NCBI GenBank assembly: GCA_905479415.1
Contig: CAJQMK010000077.1
Span: forward strand, 1 to 38,511
Direction: 5' to 3'
From: an uncultured Flavobacteriaceae bacterium
Lineage (GTDB): Bacteria > Bacteroidota > Bacteroidia > Flavobacteriales > Flavobacteriaceae
DNA: 38,511 nt
Positions 18,563 through 27,832 of the stretch are shown here, in pieces (the first letter of the stretch is position 1; each line of letters opens with the position of its first letter). The notes under the pieces were generated by a model, which saw only the letters and a list, made by a program, of their open reading frames with translations, searched no databases and had not been told where the DNA came from. Both the position numbers and the translations under genes were made by a program.

Positions 18563-19073
18563 TTTCAATCATAATATAAATAAATGTTGTACAAAAAATT
18601 AAAGAAATTGAGAATGTTATTAATGTTTTATAGATAACCAAAGAAATAAAATTAAAACTAAAGGTTTCTAATGAAAAAATAATTAAATGATGAATTATGA
18701 TGACAGAGCTTAGATATAAAAATTTTTGTGAAAATGTTGACTCTGTGACATAGTTTTTAATTAATTTAACACCATGTGGGTCATAAAATGAGCCAAACAC
18801 AAAACTTAAAATATATGACCTTAAAAAAGCAATTGATAAACAAGCAGCAGCATTAATTCCTATAGAATCTGAATACAAGTCAAGAACAAATCCAAAGAAA
18901 AAACTAATTATCATAAAAGTAATTTTGTTAATCTTAATTGGAAATGTAATTAAAAAAACTAGACAGATATAGGGATCGTAAATATCAAAAAAATCAAAAT
19001 TATTAAAAATTAATCCTTGTAACAGAGTAAAAAATATAAATCTTTTTAAAATTAATAAATAGACACTTGCCAT
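18552..19073 (-). CDS. mreD: Rod shape-determining protein MreD
   Basis: MreD is a small inner-membrane protein of the elongasome. The 173-residue product has about five or six membrane segments and the characteristic FFFGFVLDLYSDSIGINAA stretch near residue 60. Sequence conservation in MreD is weak, but the location between mreC and mrdA fixes the identity. The start codon overlaps the mreC stop by one base (TAATG). The end overlaps mrdA by about 11 bases. Confidence 0.9.
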   Translation of the reverse strand: MASVYLLILKRFIFFTLLQGLIFNNFDFFDIYDPYICLVFLITFPIKINKITFMIISFFFGFVLDLYSDSIGINAAACLSIAFLRSYILSFVFGSFYDPHGVKLIKNYVTESTFSQKFLYLSSVIIIHHLIIFSLETFSFNFISLVIYKTLITFSISLIFCTTFIYIMIENEK

Positions 19074-19939
19074 TATTCTTTTAATTTTTGAAATTCTTGT
19101 TTGTTGAAACTTTCAATTATATAAACGTTATTTAAATTACTAATGTCATTATGTAATTTAACCTCAACATTTAAGTAATTTTCTTTAAACTCAAAGTCTA
19201 AATATTTAGCTTTGTTAATATTTCCTACAAATCTTACAACAGAATCATTAAATTCATTTTGATTGATTATCTCGGATACAATCCCAATATTAATTCCCTC
19301 TGGAAAAATTAATGACATTCCTCCTGTAACTATTGTATCCCCAACTTTTATATTAGCTGTTTCTGATATATCGTTTAACATCAAATGCCTAGTATTAAAG
19401 CCGTCCCATTCTAAAGTTCCAAAATGTTTTGTTCTTTTTACTTTTGCATTTATTTTCATTTCAATATTTAAAATTGATATTATTGACGAAAATTTTGGTG
19501 TTGTATTATTAATAATACCTACAATTCCATTGGAACTGATTACTCCCATTTCACTTTTTACTCCATCATTACTTCCTTTATTAATAATAATTTTATTTTT
19601 AAATGAGGACAGATTGTTAGAAATTACTTTTGCATTTTTATATGAAAAATTTAAATTCCTTAATGAGTCTAACCCTTTATTTATATTAGTTTTTTCTAAT
19701 TTATTTTTGAGATCTAAATTTTCTTTAGAAAGCTGAAAATTGACCTCTTTCAATTTAAAATATTCGTTAAAGAAATTTAAATTTTCCTTAGTGTAATTAG
19801 AAATATTATTGGATAAAAGTAAGACTTTTGATTTCTGAAAATAGTTTGAGTTTAATATAAGAGCTAATGATAATGACAATAAGATAAAATAAACTACAAC
19901 ATCTTTTTTTCTTATAATGAAATCAATGATTTGTTGCAT
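19073..19939 (-). CDS. mreC: Rod shape-determining protein MreC
   Basis: MreC is the periplasmic scaffold that links MreB to PBP2. The 288-residue protein has one N-terminal membrane helix (about 13-30), a coiled-coil segment (about 55-95, ending in KENLDLKNKLEKT), and the beta-barrel region with the family motifs INKGSNDGVKSEMGVIS and GIVGIINNT, followed by VGDTIVTGGMSLIFPEGINIG. The gene lies ten bases after mreB and overlaps mreD by one base. Confidence 0.94.
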   Translation of the reverse strand: MQQIIDFIIRKKDVVVYFILLSLSLALILNSNYFQKSKVLLLSNNISNYTKENLNFFNEYFKLKEVNFQLSKENLDLKNKLEKTNINKGLDSLRNLNFSYKNAKVISNNLSSFKNKIIINKGSNDGVKSEMGVISSNGIVGIINNTTPKFSSIISILNIEMKINAKVKRTKHFGTLEWDGFNTRHLMLNDISETANIKVGDTIVTGGMSLIFPEGINIGIVSEIINQNEFNDSVVRFVGNINKAKYLDFEFKENYLNVEVKLHNDISNLNNVYIIESFNKQEFQKLKE

Positions 19940-19949
19940 AATTTAAGAA

Positions 19950-20978
19950 CTATTTCACTAACACACTTTTATATCTTTCAATGTTTTTAAGTGTAATTCC
20001 AGTTCCTCTTACTACTGCTCTTAGAGGGTCTTCTGCTATAAACACTGGTAAATCAGTTTTTTTTGAAAGTCTTTTATCCAAACCTCTTAGCATTGATCCT
20101 CCACCAGCAAGATAAATTCCAGTATTATAAATATCTGCTGCTAGTTCGGGTGGCGTTTGAGATAATGTTTCCATAACAGAATCTTCAATTCTTATTATTG
20201 ATTTATCTAACGCCTTAGCAATTTCTCTATATGAAATCATAGCTTCCTTAGGCTTTCCAGTTAACAAGTCTCTTCCTTGTACAGAAATATCATCAGGTGG
20301 ACTCTCTAATTCTTCCGAAGCTGAACCAATTGTAATCTTTATCTTTTCTGCAGTTCTTTCTCCAATGAAAAGATTATGTTGAGTTCTCATGTAGTAGATA
20401 ATGTCTCCTGTAAACACATCTCCTGCTACTTTTACCGATTTGTCACATACAATACCAGATAATGCTATCACTGCAATTTCTGTTGTACCACCACCAATAT
20501 CAACTATCATATTTCCTTTTGGTTGCATTATATCAACTCCAATTCCAATAGCTGCTGCCATTGGTTCGTGAATTAAATAAACTTCTTTTCCATTTACTCT
20601 TTCTGCAGATTCTCTTACCGCTCTCATTTCCACTTCTGTTATTCCAGAGGGAATACAGATAACCATTTTCAATGCTGGGGTAAAAAATCTTTTTTTAAGA
20701 GACGGAATACTATTAATCAGTAAACTAATCATTTGCTCTGAAGCATTGAAGTCTGCAATAACTCCGTCTTTAAGAGGTCTTACTGTTTTAATATTCTCGT
20801 GAGTTTTACCTTGCATAAGACTTGCTTCTTTTCCAACTGCAATTATTCTTTCAGTTTTTTTGTCAATAGCAACAATAGATGGGCTGTCCACAACCACTTT
20901 GTCATTGTGTATGATAAGTGTATTTGCAGTTCCAAGATCTATCGCTATCGATTCAGTCCAAAAATCAAAAAAAGCCAT
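19950..20978 (-). CDS. mreB: Rod shape-determining actin homologue MreB
   Basis: MreB forms membrane-associated filaments that orient cell-wall synthesis. The 342-residue length is normal. Actin-fold landmarks are clear: the phosphate-1 loop DLGTANT at 14-20, the phosphate-2 loop DIGGGTTEIAVI near 163, and the adenosine motif GGGSMLRGL near 292. The N-terminus MAFFDFW is amphipathic and could bind the membrane. The start codon lies 32 bases after purH, and mreC follows after ten bases. No strong promoter appears in the 32-bp gap, so transcription from purH is likely. Confidence 0.97.
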   Translation of the reverse strand: MAFFDFWTESIAIDLGTANTLIIHNDKVVVDSPSIVAIDKKTERIIAVGKEASLMQGKTHENIKTVRPLKDGVIADFNASEQMISLLINSIPSLKKRFFTPALKMVICIPSGITEVEMRAVRESAERVNGKEVYLIHEPMAAAIGIGVDIMQPKGNMIVDIGGGTTEIAVIALSGIVCDKSVKVAGDVFTGDIIYYMRTQHNLFIGERTAEKIKITIGSASEELESPPDDISVQGRDLLTGKPKEAMISYREIAKALDKSIIRIEDSVMETLSQTPPELAADIYNTGIYLAGGGSMLRGLDKRLSKKTDLPVFIAEDPLRAVVRGTGITLKNIERYKSVLVK

Positions 20979-21010
20979 ATTTAAAAAGTTATATTACAAG
21001 TTAATAAAAA

Positions 21011-22528
21011 TTAATGTTTAAAGTGTCTAGTTCCAGTCAAAACCATTGAAATATTATTTTTATCACAATATTCAATTGAAAGATTATCTTTGATTGAACC
21101 ACCAGGCTGAATAACTGAGCTAATTCCATTTTTGTGAGCTATTTCTACACAATCAGGAAAAGGAAAAAATGCATCACTTGCCATAACTGAATTATTTAAA
21201 TCAAATTTAAAGCTGTTTGATTTTTCTATGGCTTGCTTTAAAGCATCAACTCTTGATGTTTGACCTGTTCCTGAACTTATTAATTGTAGATTCTTTGCTA
21301 AAACAATAGTATTTGATTTTGTGTGTTTACAAATTTTTGAAGCAAATTCTAAATCTTTAATTTCTTCATCGTTTGGAGATTTTTTTGTACATGTCTTGAA
21401 GTTAGAGATTGAATCTGTAATATTGTCTTTATCCTGAGTAAGAACTCCGTTTAAGCAAGTTCTTAATTGTTGTTTATTTAATTCTGTGTTTTTTAACACT
21501 AGTAATATTCTGTTTTTTTTAGATTTTAATAAATCAACAGCAGATTTTTCAAAACTAGGGGCAATCACAACTTCACAAAAAAGTTTGTTAATTTCTTTAG
21601 CAGTTTCTAAATCAATTTTTTTATTTGAAATTAAAACTCCACCAAAAGCAGAAACAGGATCACCAGCTAAAGCATCTTTATAAGCATCTATGAGCGAATC
21701 TCTGGAAGCCAATCCACATGCATTATTGTGCTTTAATATTGCAAATGTTGGTATATCATTATAAAATTCTAAAATTAAATTTACAGCTGCATCAACATCA
21801 AGTAAATTATTGTAAGAAAGCTCTTTTCCATGTAATTGATCAAACATTGAATTAAAATCGCCATAAAACGTACCATTTTGATGTGGATTTTCACCATAAC
21901 GTAGTTCTTTCCCATTTTTAAAACTTGCTTTAAGAGAATTGTTGTCATCTTTAAAATAATTAAAAATAGCTGTATCATAATGAGAAGATACATTGAAAGC
22001 TCTGGATGCAAAGTCTTTTCTAGATTCTAAATTGACTTCACCACCGTTGTTGTTAAGTATTTCTAAAAAATCTGAATAGTCGTTTTTTGAAGAAATACAC
22101 ATTACATCTTTGAAGTTTTTAGCAGCAGCTCTAATTAGTGAAATACCACCTATGTCAATTTTTTCTATTATATTTTGTTCAGTATCGTTGGATTTTACTG
22201 TTTCTTCAAAAGGATAGAGATCAACGATTACTACATCAATATTTGGGATTTTAAAATTTTCAAGATCAGTTACATCATTATTATTGTCGTTTCTGTTTAA
22301 AATTCCTCCAAAAATTTTAGGATGAAGTGTTTTGACTCTTCCTCCAAGAATAGACGGGTATCCAGTAACGTCTTCCACTCTAATTACAGGGATACCAATT
22401 TTTTTTAAAAACAGTTCAGTTCCTCCTGTAGAATAAATTTTGACACCAAGTGTGTTGAGTTTCTTAGCAATTGGTTCTAATCCGTCTTTATTAAAAACAG
22501 ATATTAAGGCTGACTTTAATTTTAGCAT
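21011..22528 (-). CDS. purH: Bifunctional AICAR transformylase / IMP cyclohydrolase
   Basis: PurH performs the last two steps of IMP synthesis. The 505-residue protein is full length. The N-terminal IMP cyclohydrolase (MGS-like) domain starts with KSALISVFNKDGLE and includes YSTGGTE and GGRVKTLHPKIFGGIL. The AICAR transformylase domain follows, with FAILKHNNACGLA carrying the catalytic Lys-His pair and DAFFPFPD near the end. It heads a minus-strand run into mreB. Only a weak promoter candidate lies upstream (TACTTTTT near 22539-22546). A T9A9 tract is at 22562-22579. Confidence 0.96.
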   Translation of the reverse strand: MLKLKSALISVFNKDGLEPIAKKLNTLGVKIYSTGGTELFLKKIGIPVIRVEDVTGYPSILGGRVKTLHPKIFGGILNRNDNNNDVTDLENFKIPNIDVVIVDLYPFEETVKSNDTEQNIIEKIDIGGISLIRAAAKNFKDVMCISSKNDYSDFLEILNNNGGEVNLESRKDFASRAFNVSSHYDTAIFNYFKDDNNSLKASFKNGKELRYGENPHQNGTFYGDFNSMFDQLHGKELSYNNLLDVDAAVNLILEFYNDIPTFAILKHNNACGLASRDSLIDAYKDALAGDPVSAFGGVLISNKKIDLETAKEINKLFCEVVIAPSFEKSAVDLLKSKKNRILLVLKNTELNKQQLRTCLNGVLTQDKDNITDSISNFKTCTKKSPNDEEIKDLEFASKICKHTKSNTIVLAKNLQLISSGTGQTSRVDALKQAIEKSNSFKFDLNNSVMASDAFFPFPDCVEIAHKNGISSVIQPGGSIKDNLSIEYCDKNNISMVLTGTRHFKH

Positions 22529-22598
22529 AATTTTATGGAAAAAAGTATATTATAAAAGTAGTTTTTTTTTAAAAAAAAAGTAGAGTTTTTGTAAAATT

Positions 22599-23042
22599 TT
22601 ATATTTTTTTTGAAATTAAAATATTTACTTTTTTTAAAAATTTTAAATCATCTAATTTAAATCTACTTAGAGTGTTTGAATCAATATCAATTTGACCAAT
22701 ATTTATATTATTTGAAAATAAAGGAACTACTATTTCAGATTTGACATTTATATTACAAGAGATGTAATTTTCTTCATTATTAACATCATCCACAATCATG
22801 TGCGTATTAGATTCAGCAGTTTGTCCACAAATTCCTTTTCCGAAGGGAATGATTGTATGATCAGTTTTTAAACCAAAATATGTTTTTAGAACTAATTGAT
22901 TTTCATCGTTGTGAAAATAATATCCAACCCAGTCGTATCCTTTAATATTTTTTTGCAGAAATTCACAAACAAAACTCAGAGAATCATCCATATTAAGATT
23001 CTCTATTTTTTTTTCAATTATTGAATATTCTTTTTCGTACAT
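22599..23042 (-). CDS. GAF-domain protein, free methionine-R-sulfoxide reductase-like
   Basis: The 147 residues form one GAF domain of the fRMsr (YebR/MsrC) type, which reduces free methionine-R-sulfoxide. Family features are present: WVGYYF near 38-43, FGKGICGQ at 67-74, SEIVVPL at 102-108 and IGQIDIDS at 115-122. Two of the three redox cysteines are kept, Cys72 (as in GVCG) and Cys96 (as in HIACD, the catalytic one). The third, normally about ten residues before Cys72, is absent (DHTIIPF). Activity is therefore plausible but not certain. The ATG directly follows the T-run of the groEL terminator, so there is no ordinary leader; expression may rely on read-through. Confidence 0.8.
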   Translation of the reverse strand: MYEKEYSIIEKKIENLNMDDSLSFVCEFLQKNIKGYDWVGYYFHNDENQLVLKTYFGLKTDHTIIPFGKGICGQTAESNTHMIVDDVNNEENYISCNINVKSEIVVPLFSNNINIGQIDIDSNTLSRFKLDDLKFLKKVNILISKKI

Positions 23043-23070
23043 AAAAAAAAACTGCCCGTAAAGGGCAGTT
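23043..23070 (-). terminator. Rho-independent terminator after groEL
   Basis: On the minus strand an 8-bp stem (AACTGCCC / GGGCAGTT, 5-base loop) is followed by eight T. It lies 13 bases after the groEL stop codon. The T-run ends exactly at the start codon of the GAF-domain gene. Confidence 0.88.
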
Positions 23071-23082
23071 ATATGTTTGTGA

Positions 23083-24735
<1,653 letters not shown>

Positions 24736-25014
24736 TTAAACAATTGCAAGAATATCTGATTCTCGCATAATTAAGTAATTTTTACTATCTAGTTTAAGCT
24801 CTGTTCCACTATATTTTCCATATAAAACAGAATCTCCAACTTTAACTGTTACAGGGTTTTCCTTAGTTCCAGGTCCAACAGCAACAATATTTCCTTTTTG
24901 AGGTTTTTCTTTAGCTGTATCTGGGATAATTATTCCAGATGCAGTTTTAGTTTCTGCCTCAAGAGGTTCTACTAATACTCTATCAGCTAATGGTTTAATG
25001 TTTAATTTACTCAT
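24736..25014 (-). CDS. groS: Co-chaperonin GroES
   Basis: GroES caps the GroEL chamber. The 92-residue protein shows the standard features: [11 protein letters not shown] at the N-terminus, the mobile loop [19 protein letters not shown], and the end segment [18 protein letters not shown]. The leader (25015-25124) contains several TGACA/TGTCA motifs and a near-match to a -24/-12 promoter, described separately, so this gene may be under its own stress control as well as linked to secG. Confidence 0.97.
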   Translation of the reverse strand: MSKLNIKPLADRVLVEPLEAETKTASGIIIPDTAKEKPQKGNIVAVGPGTKENPVTVKVGDSVLYGKYSGTELKLDSKNYLIMRESDILAIV

Positions 25015-25040
25015 AATTTTATTTTTAATATTAAATTACA

Positions 25041-25108
25041 GCAATCATGCCAAGGTAATTATTATGACAAAATGATCAAAGATTGTTTTTTTCAGTGACA
25101 AGCTGACA
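25041..25108 (-). promoter_or_regulatory. groES control region: TGTCA motifs and -24/-12-like element
   Basis: On the minus strand the region holds three TGTCA motifs (plus-strand TGACA at 25065, 25096 and 25104, the last two eight bases apart). Downstream is TGGCATGATTGC (25041-25052), about 27 bases before the groES ATG. The TGGCA and TTGC blocks match the sigma-54 -24 and -12 halves, but the gap between them is three bases instead of six. Also, AATCTTTG nearby is one base from the TAnnTTTG housekeeping element. Regulatory function is inferred. Confidence 0.4.
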
Positions 25109-25124
25109 TTTAGTTTGTGAAAAA

Positions 25125-25466
25125 TTATTCCTGAACTGGAATTTCCAGAGGAATTTCATCAGGTAATGCTTCAGGAATTGCCGTTTCTAAATTATTAGAA
25201 TCTAACAGTTTTGAATCAATATTTTCGTTGTTTCTGTCAAGTGTTATATTAGAAAGTAATATTAGAATTAGTAATAAAGAAGCTAATACCCAAGTGCTTT
25301 TATCTAAAAAATCGGTAGTTTTTCTTACTCCACCTATTTGTTGAGAATCTCCGCCACCAAATGAGGATGACAATCCGCCACCTTTTGGGTTCTGAACCAT
25401 TATTACCAACACAAGTAAAAAAGAAACTACTAATATTAATATTAAAAAAATTGAAAAACTACTCAT
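25125..25466 (-). CDS. secG: Preprotein translocase subunit SecG
   Basis: SecG assists the SecYE channel. The 113-residue protein has two membrane helices (about 5-24 and 55-75) flanking the family core VMVQNPKGGGLSSSFGG, and the ...DKSTWVLA segment that begins the second helix. The C-terminal tail of about 35 residues is acidic and proline-rich (ALPDEIPLEIPVQE), common in Bacteroidota SecG. Its start overlaps the end of the upstream TPR gene by eight bases. Confidence 0.93.
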   Translation of the reverse strand: MSSFSIFLILILVVSFLLVLVIMVQNPKGGGLSSSFGGGDSQQIGGVRKTTDFLDKSTWVLASLLLILILLSNITLDRNNENIDSKLLDSNNLETAIPEALPDEIPLEIPVQE

Positions 25467-26079
25467 AACTTTTATTTTTTAAACTATTCTTTATAGTTTT
25501 GATTTGGTCTGCAAATAAACTGATTTTTTCTGGATATTTCAAGGAAAGAATTTCATAAGCTCTTATTGCCTCTTCAAATTTATTTTGTTTAAAATAAATT
25601 TTAGCTAAAGTTTCTGTCATAAATTCTTTTTTAGTGAGTTTAAAATCAGATGCTAAATCAGTATTTGAAATGTTTTTTTCAGGATTAATCTTTGGAGTAA
25701 CTTTTAAAAAATTTTCTATGAGCGATTCTTGTGATGATTCGTTGTTTGATAGATGTTTACTTACTTTAAGCCACTTAATAAATGAGTTTTTGGTATTCTC
25801 TGAAGAAAGAATAGGTTTAGTTTTTTTAGAAATTACTTTGTCAAGTTCTATTATATCATATAAAACCGTTCTGTCAGTTGAGTAGATTGAACTAGTTTTT
25901 AAAGCACTATTGAACCTAATATTATTAAATTTTTTTAAACCAATTAGTTCAATAATTCGTGCTGTTTGAAAATATGGATATTTTTTGATTATTTTTTTTA
26001 TTAAAATACTTTGATCCAAATTTATGTCATTTGGATTTTTCACAAGATTATTAAAATTGTCTATACTAATGTCTACCAT
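25459..26079 (-). CDS. Conserved TPR-containing protein, unknown function
   Basis: The 206-residue protein lacks a signal peptide and is probably cytoplasmic. The N-terminal half contains a 'KKYPYFQTARIIELIGLKK' segment that suggests a helical fold. The C-terminal part has one recognisable TPR-like helix pair (LAKIYFKQNKFEEAIRAYEI, then LSLKYPEKISLFADQ). Overlaps with lptE (seven bases) and secG (eight bases) imply tight translational coupling. The association with LPS assembly and Sec genes suggests an envelope-related role, but no function is known to me. Confidence 0.78.
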   Translation of the reverse strand: MVDISIDNFNNLVKNPNDINLDQSILIKKIIKKYPYFQTARIIELIGLKKFNNIRFNSALKTSSIYSTDRTVLYDIIELDKVISKKTKPILSSENTKNSFIKWLKVSKHLSNNESSQESLIENFLKVTPKINPEKNISNTDLASDFKLTKKEFMTETLAKIYFKQNKFEEAIRAYEILSLKYPEKISLFADQIKTIKNSLKNKSYE

Positions 26080-26594
26080 TTTGCTAATGATGCGTTAAAA
26101 ATGTCTTGTGTAATTCTTTCAAATATTATATCGTGAGCTTCAGATTTTACATTTAACAATTGTGTTTCTGCAGGATAATCAAAATAAAATGAAAATTTTC
26201 TTTCGAAATTATCTTCTTCTTTTTTAATATTTATAAATCTTACATTTACTCCAACACTAAGTCTATTTTGTGAAGCTTGAAGGTTTGATGTAGAGGTCAT
26301 AGGACTGACTCTGTATTCTTTTATTTCACCCTCGTAAATTAAATCAGCATCCGAGCTCAAAAGTTGTAAATTAGTTTGGTTTTGTAAAATATTTTGAAGA
26401 GCTATGGTAAAATCTCTATCCAACCCAGGTTCAAATATTGAGCCCATTGAGTTGCCTGCTTCATTTTCAAAAAAATTAACCTGAAAACTTTCGGTTCCTT
26501 CAGGTATTGAAGCTCCTGTAAAAGAATAATTTCCGCAACTCTCTAATATAATAGAGAATAACAATAATGTTATTATTTTATAATTCGATGTCAT
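26073..26594 (-). CDS. lptE: LPS-assembly lipoprotein LptE
   Basis: LptE sits inside the LptD barrel and helps insert LPS in the outer membrane. The 173-residue protein has a lipoprotein signal ending in LESC (Cys20) followed by GNYSFTGASIP, the Bacteroidota LptE signature. The mature chain has the expected alpha-beta pattern with IALQNILQNQTNLQLLSSDA and IYEGEIKEYRVSP. The gene overlaps the upstream activator gene by 17 bases and the downstream TPR gene by seven. LptC is encoded at 3614-4144. Confidence 0.88.
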   Translation of the reverse strand: MTSNYKIITLLLFSIILESCGNYSFTGASIPEGTESFQVNFFENEAGNSMGSIFEPGLDRDFTIALQNILQNQTNLQLLSSDADLIYEGEIKEYRVSPMTSTSNLQASQNRLSVGVNVRFINIKKEEDNFERKFSFYFDYPAETQLLNVKSEAHDIIFERITQDIFNASLAKW

Positions 26595-27822
26595 GCTGCT
26601 TAATTTTTCTATATAAAGTTCTTTCCGAAATTCCTAACTCAATTGCTGCTGCTTTCCTTTTGCCGTTATTTCTTTCCAATGCTTTTTTTATCAACTCAAG
26701 TTCTTTATCGTGAATTGATAGTGTTTCTTCTTCCTTTATTTCCTCAGCAAAGTGGTATTTATCTTCTTTTGAATTAAAAATACTTTCTTTTTCCTTAATT
26801 TCTATAATTTCTGTCTCCTTTTCTCTAATTAATTTTTCGTGTAAACTATCTAATGAATTGAAATCTTTTTCTTTTATATCAGATTTGTATTCATCACTGT
26901 TTAGATGATTTGTTATTTTTTTTAAGTCATTTAAATCTTTTTTCATATCAAATAAGATTTTATATAAAATCTCTCTTTCATTTGAAAAATCGTCTGCTGA
27001 TTTAACTTTATTAATTAAAGCTGGCAATGTAGAGTTGAATTCTGGTAAATAAGATTGAAGCAACTGACTTGAAACTTCTCTTTTTTCTTCTAAAACTGAA
27101 AGCTGTTCAGCGACATTTCTTAATTGACGAATATTTCCGTTCCAACGATACATATTTAAAAGATGCTGAGCATTTTCATTAAGTCGAATGGTTGGCATGT
27201 TATATTTTTTTGCAAAATCACTTGCAAACTTTCTAAATAATAAATGAATGTCTTCTCTTCTGTTTCGTAATGGAGGAATTTTGATTTCAACAGTACTTAA
27301 TCTATAATATAAATCTTCTCTAAATTTTCCTTTTTGGATTGCTTTTTCCATATCAAGATTGGTGGCAGCAACAATTCTTACATTAGTTTTTTGAACCTCT
27401 GAGGCACCTACTTTTATATATTCTCCATTTTCTAACACTCTTAAAAGTCTAACTTGAGTTGTTAATGGAAGTTCTCCAACTTCATCGAGAAAAATAGTAC
27501 CACCATCTGCGACTTCAAAATAACCTTTTCTTGCACTATTTGCACCAGTAAACGCTCCTTTTTCGTGTCCAAATAATTCTGAATCAATAGTTCCGTCAGG
27601 AATAGCTCCACAGTTAACGGCAATATATTTATTGTGTTTTCTATGAGATAATTGATGAATTATTTTTGGAAAACTTTCTTTTCCAACTCCGCTTTCACCT
27701 GTAACTAAGACAGAAATATCAGTTGGAGATACTCTCATTGCTTTTTCAATAGATCTGTTTAAAGTTGGATCATTACCAATTATTCCAAATCTTTGTTTAA
27801 TATTTTGTGTACTAGATTCCAT
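26578..27822 (-). CDS. Sigma-54-dependent transcriptional activator without sensor domain
   Basis: From the ATG at 27822 the protein has 414 residues (a TTG at 27855 would overlap miaB). It starts almost directly with the AAA+ domain: Walker A GESGVGKE at 42-49, the sigma-54-contacting GAFTGA loop at 89-94, Walker B TIFLDE at 109-114, and FREDLYYRLS near 167. There is no receiver, GAF or PAS domain. A long charged, coiled-coil-like linker (about 265-370) leads to a Fis-type helix-turn-helix (373-412). Such proteins are usually controlled by a partner or by abundance. It lies ten bases after miaB and overlaps lptE. Target promoters are unknown. Confidence 0.93.
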   Translation of the reverse strand: MESSTQNIKQRFGIIGNDPTLNRSIEKAMRVSPTDISVLVTGESGVGKESFPKIIHQLSHRKHNKYIAVNCGAIPDGTIDSELFGHEKGAFTGANSARKGYFEVADGGTIFLDEVGELPLTTQVRLLRVLENGEYIKVGASEVQKTNVRIVAATNLDMEKAIQKGKFREDLYYRLSTVEIKIPPLRNRREDIHLLFRKFASDFAKKYNMPTIRLNENAQHLLNMYRWNGNIRQLRNVAEQLSVLEEKREVSSQLLQSYLPEFNSTLPALINKVKSADDFSNEREILYKILFDMKKDLNDLKKITNHLNSDEYKSDIKEKDFNSLDSLHEKLIREKETEIIEIKEKESIFNSKEDKYHFAEEIKEEETLSIHDKELELIKKALERNNGKRKAAAIELGISERTLYRKIKQHDIEL

Positions 27823-27832
27823 AATATTTTTT

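Noticed and set aside
19263-19736. Open frame of 157 codons on the plus strand inside mreC
   Set aside because: It is fully antisense to a confidently assigned mreC, has no signal, motif or start context, and its I/L/F/P-rich composition is what the complement of a Lys/Asn/Glu-rich gene gives.
22539-22546. purH promoter at TACTTTTT (minus strand)
   Set aside because: The final G of TAnnTTTG is missing and no TTTG -33 element is found upstream.
22562-22579. T9A9 tract between the GAF gene and purH as a terminator or phase-variable repeat
   Set aside because: A perfect T9A9 has no loop and would form a very weak hairpin. It lies outside any coding frame, so slippage would not switch a protein. 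It may only bend DNA.
25041-25052. A proper sigma-54 promoter before groES
   Set aside because: Both halves are present, but the spacing is three bases short of the -24/-12 requirement, so I list it only as a candidate region and not as a confirmed sigma-54 promoter.
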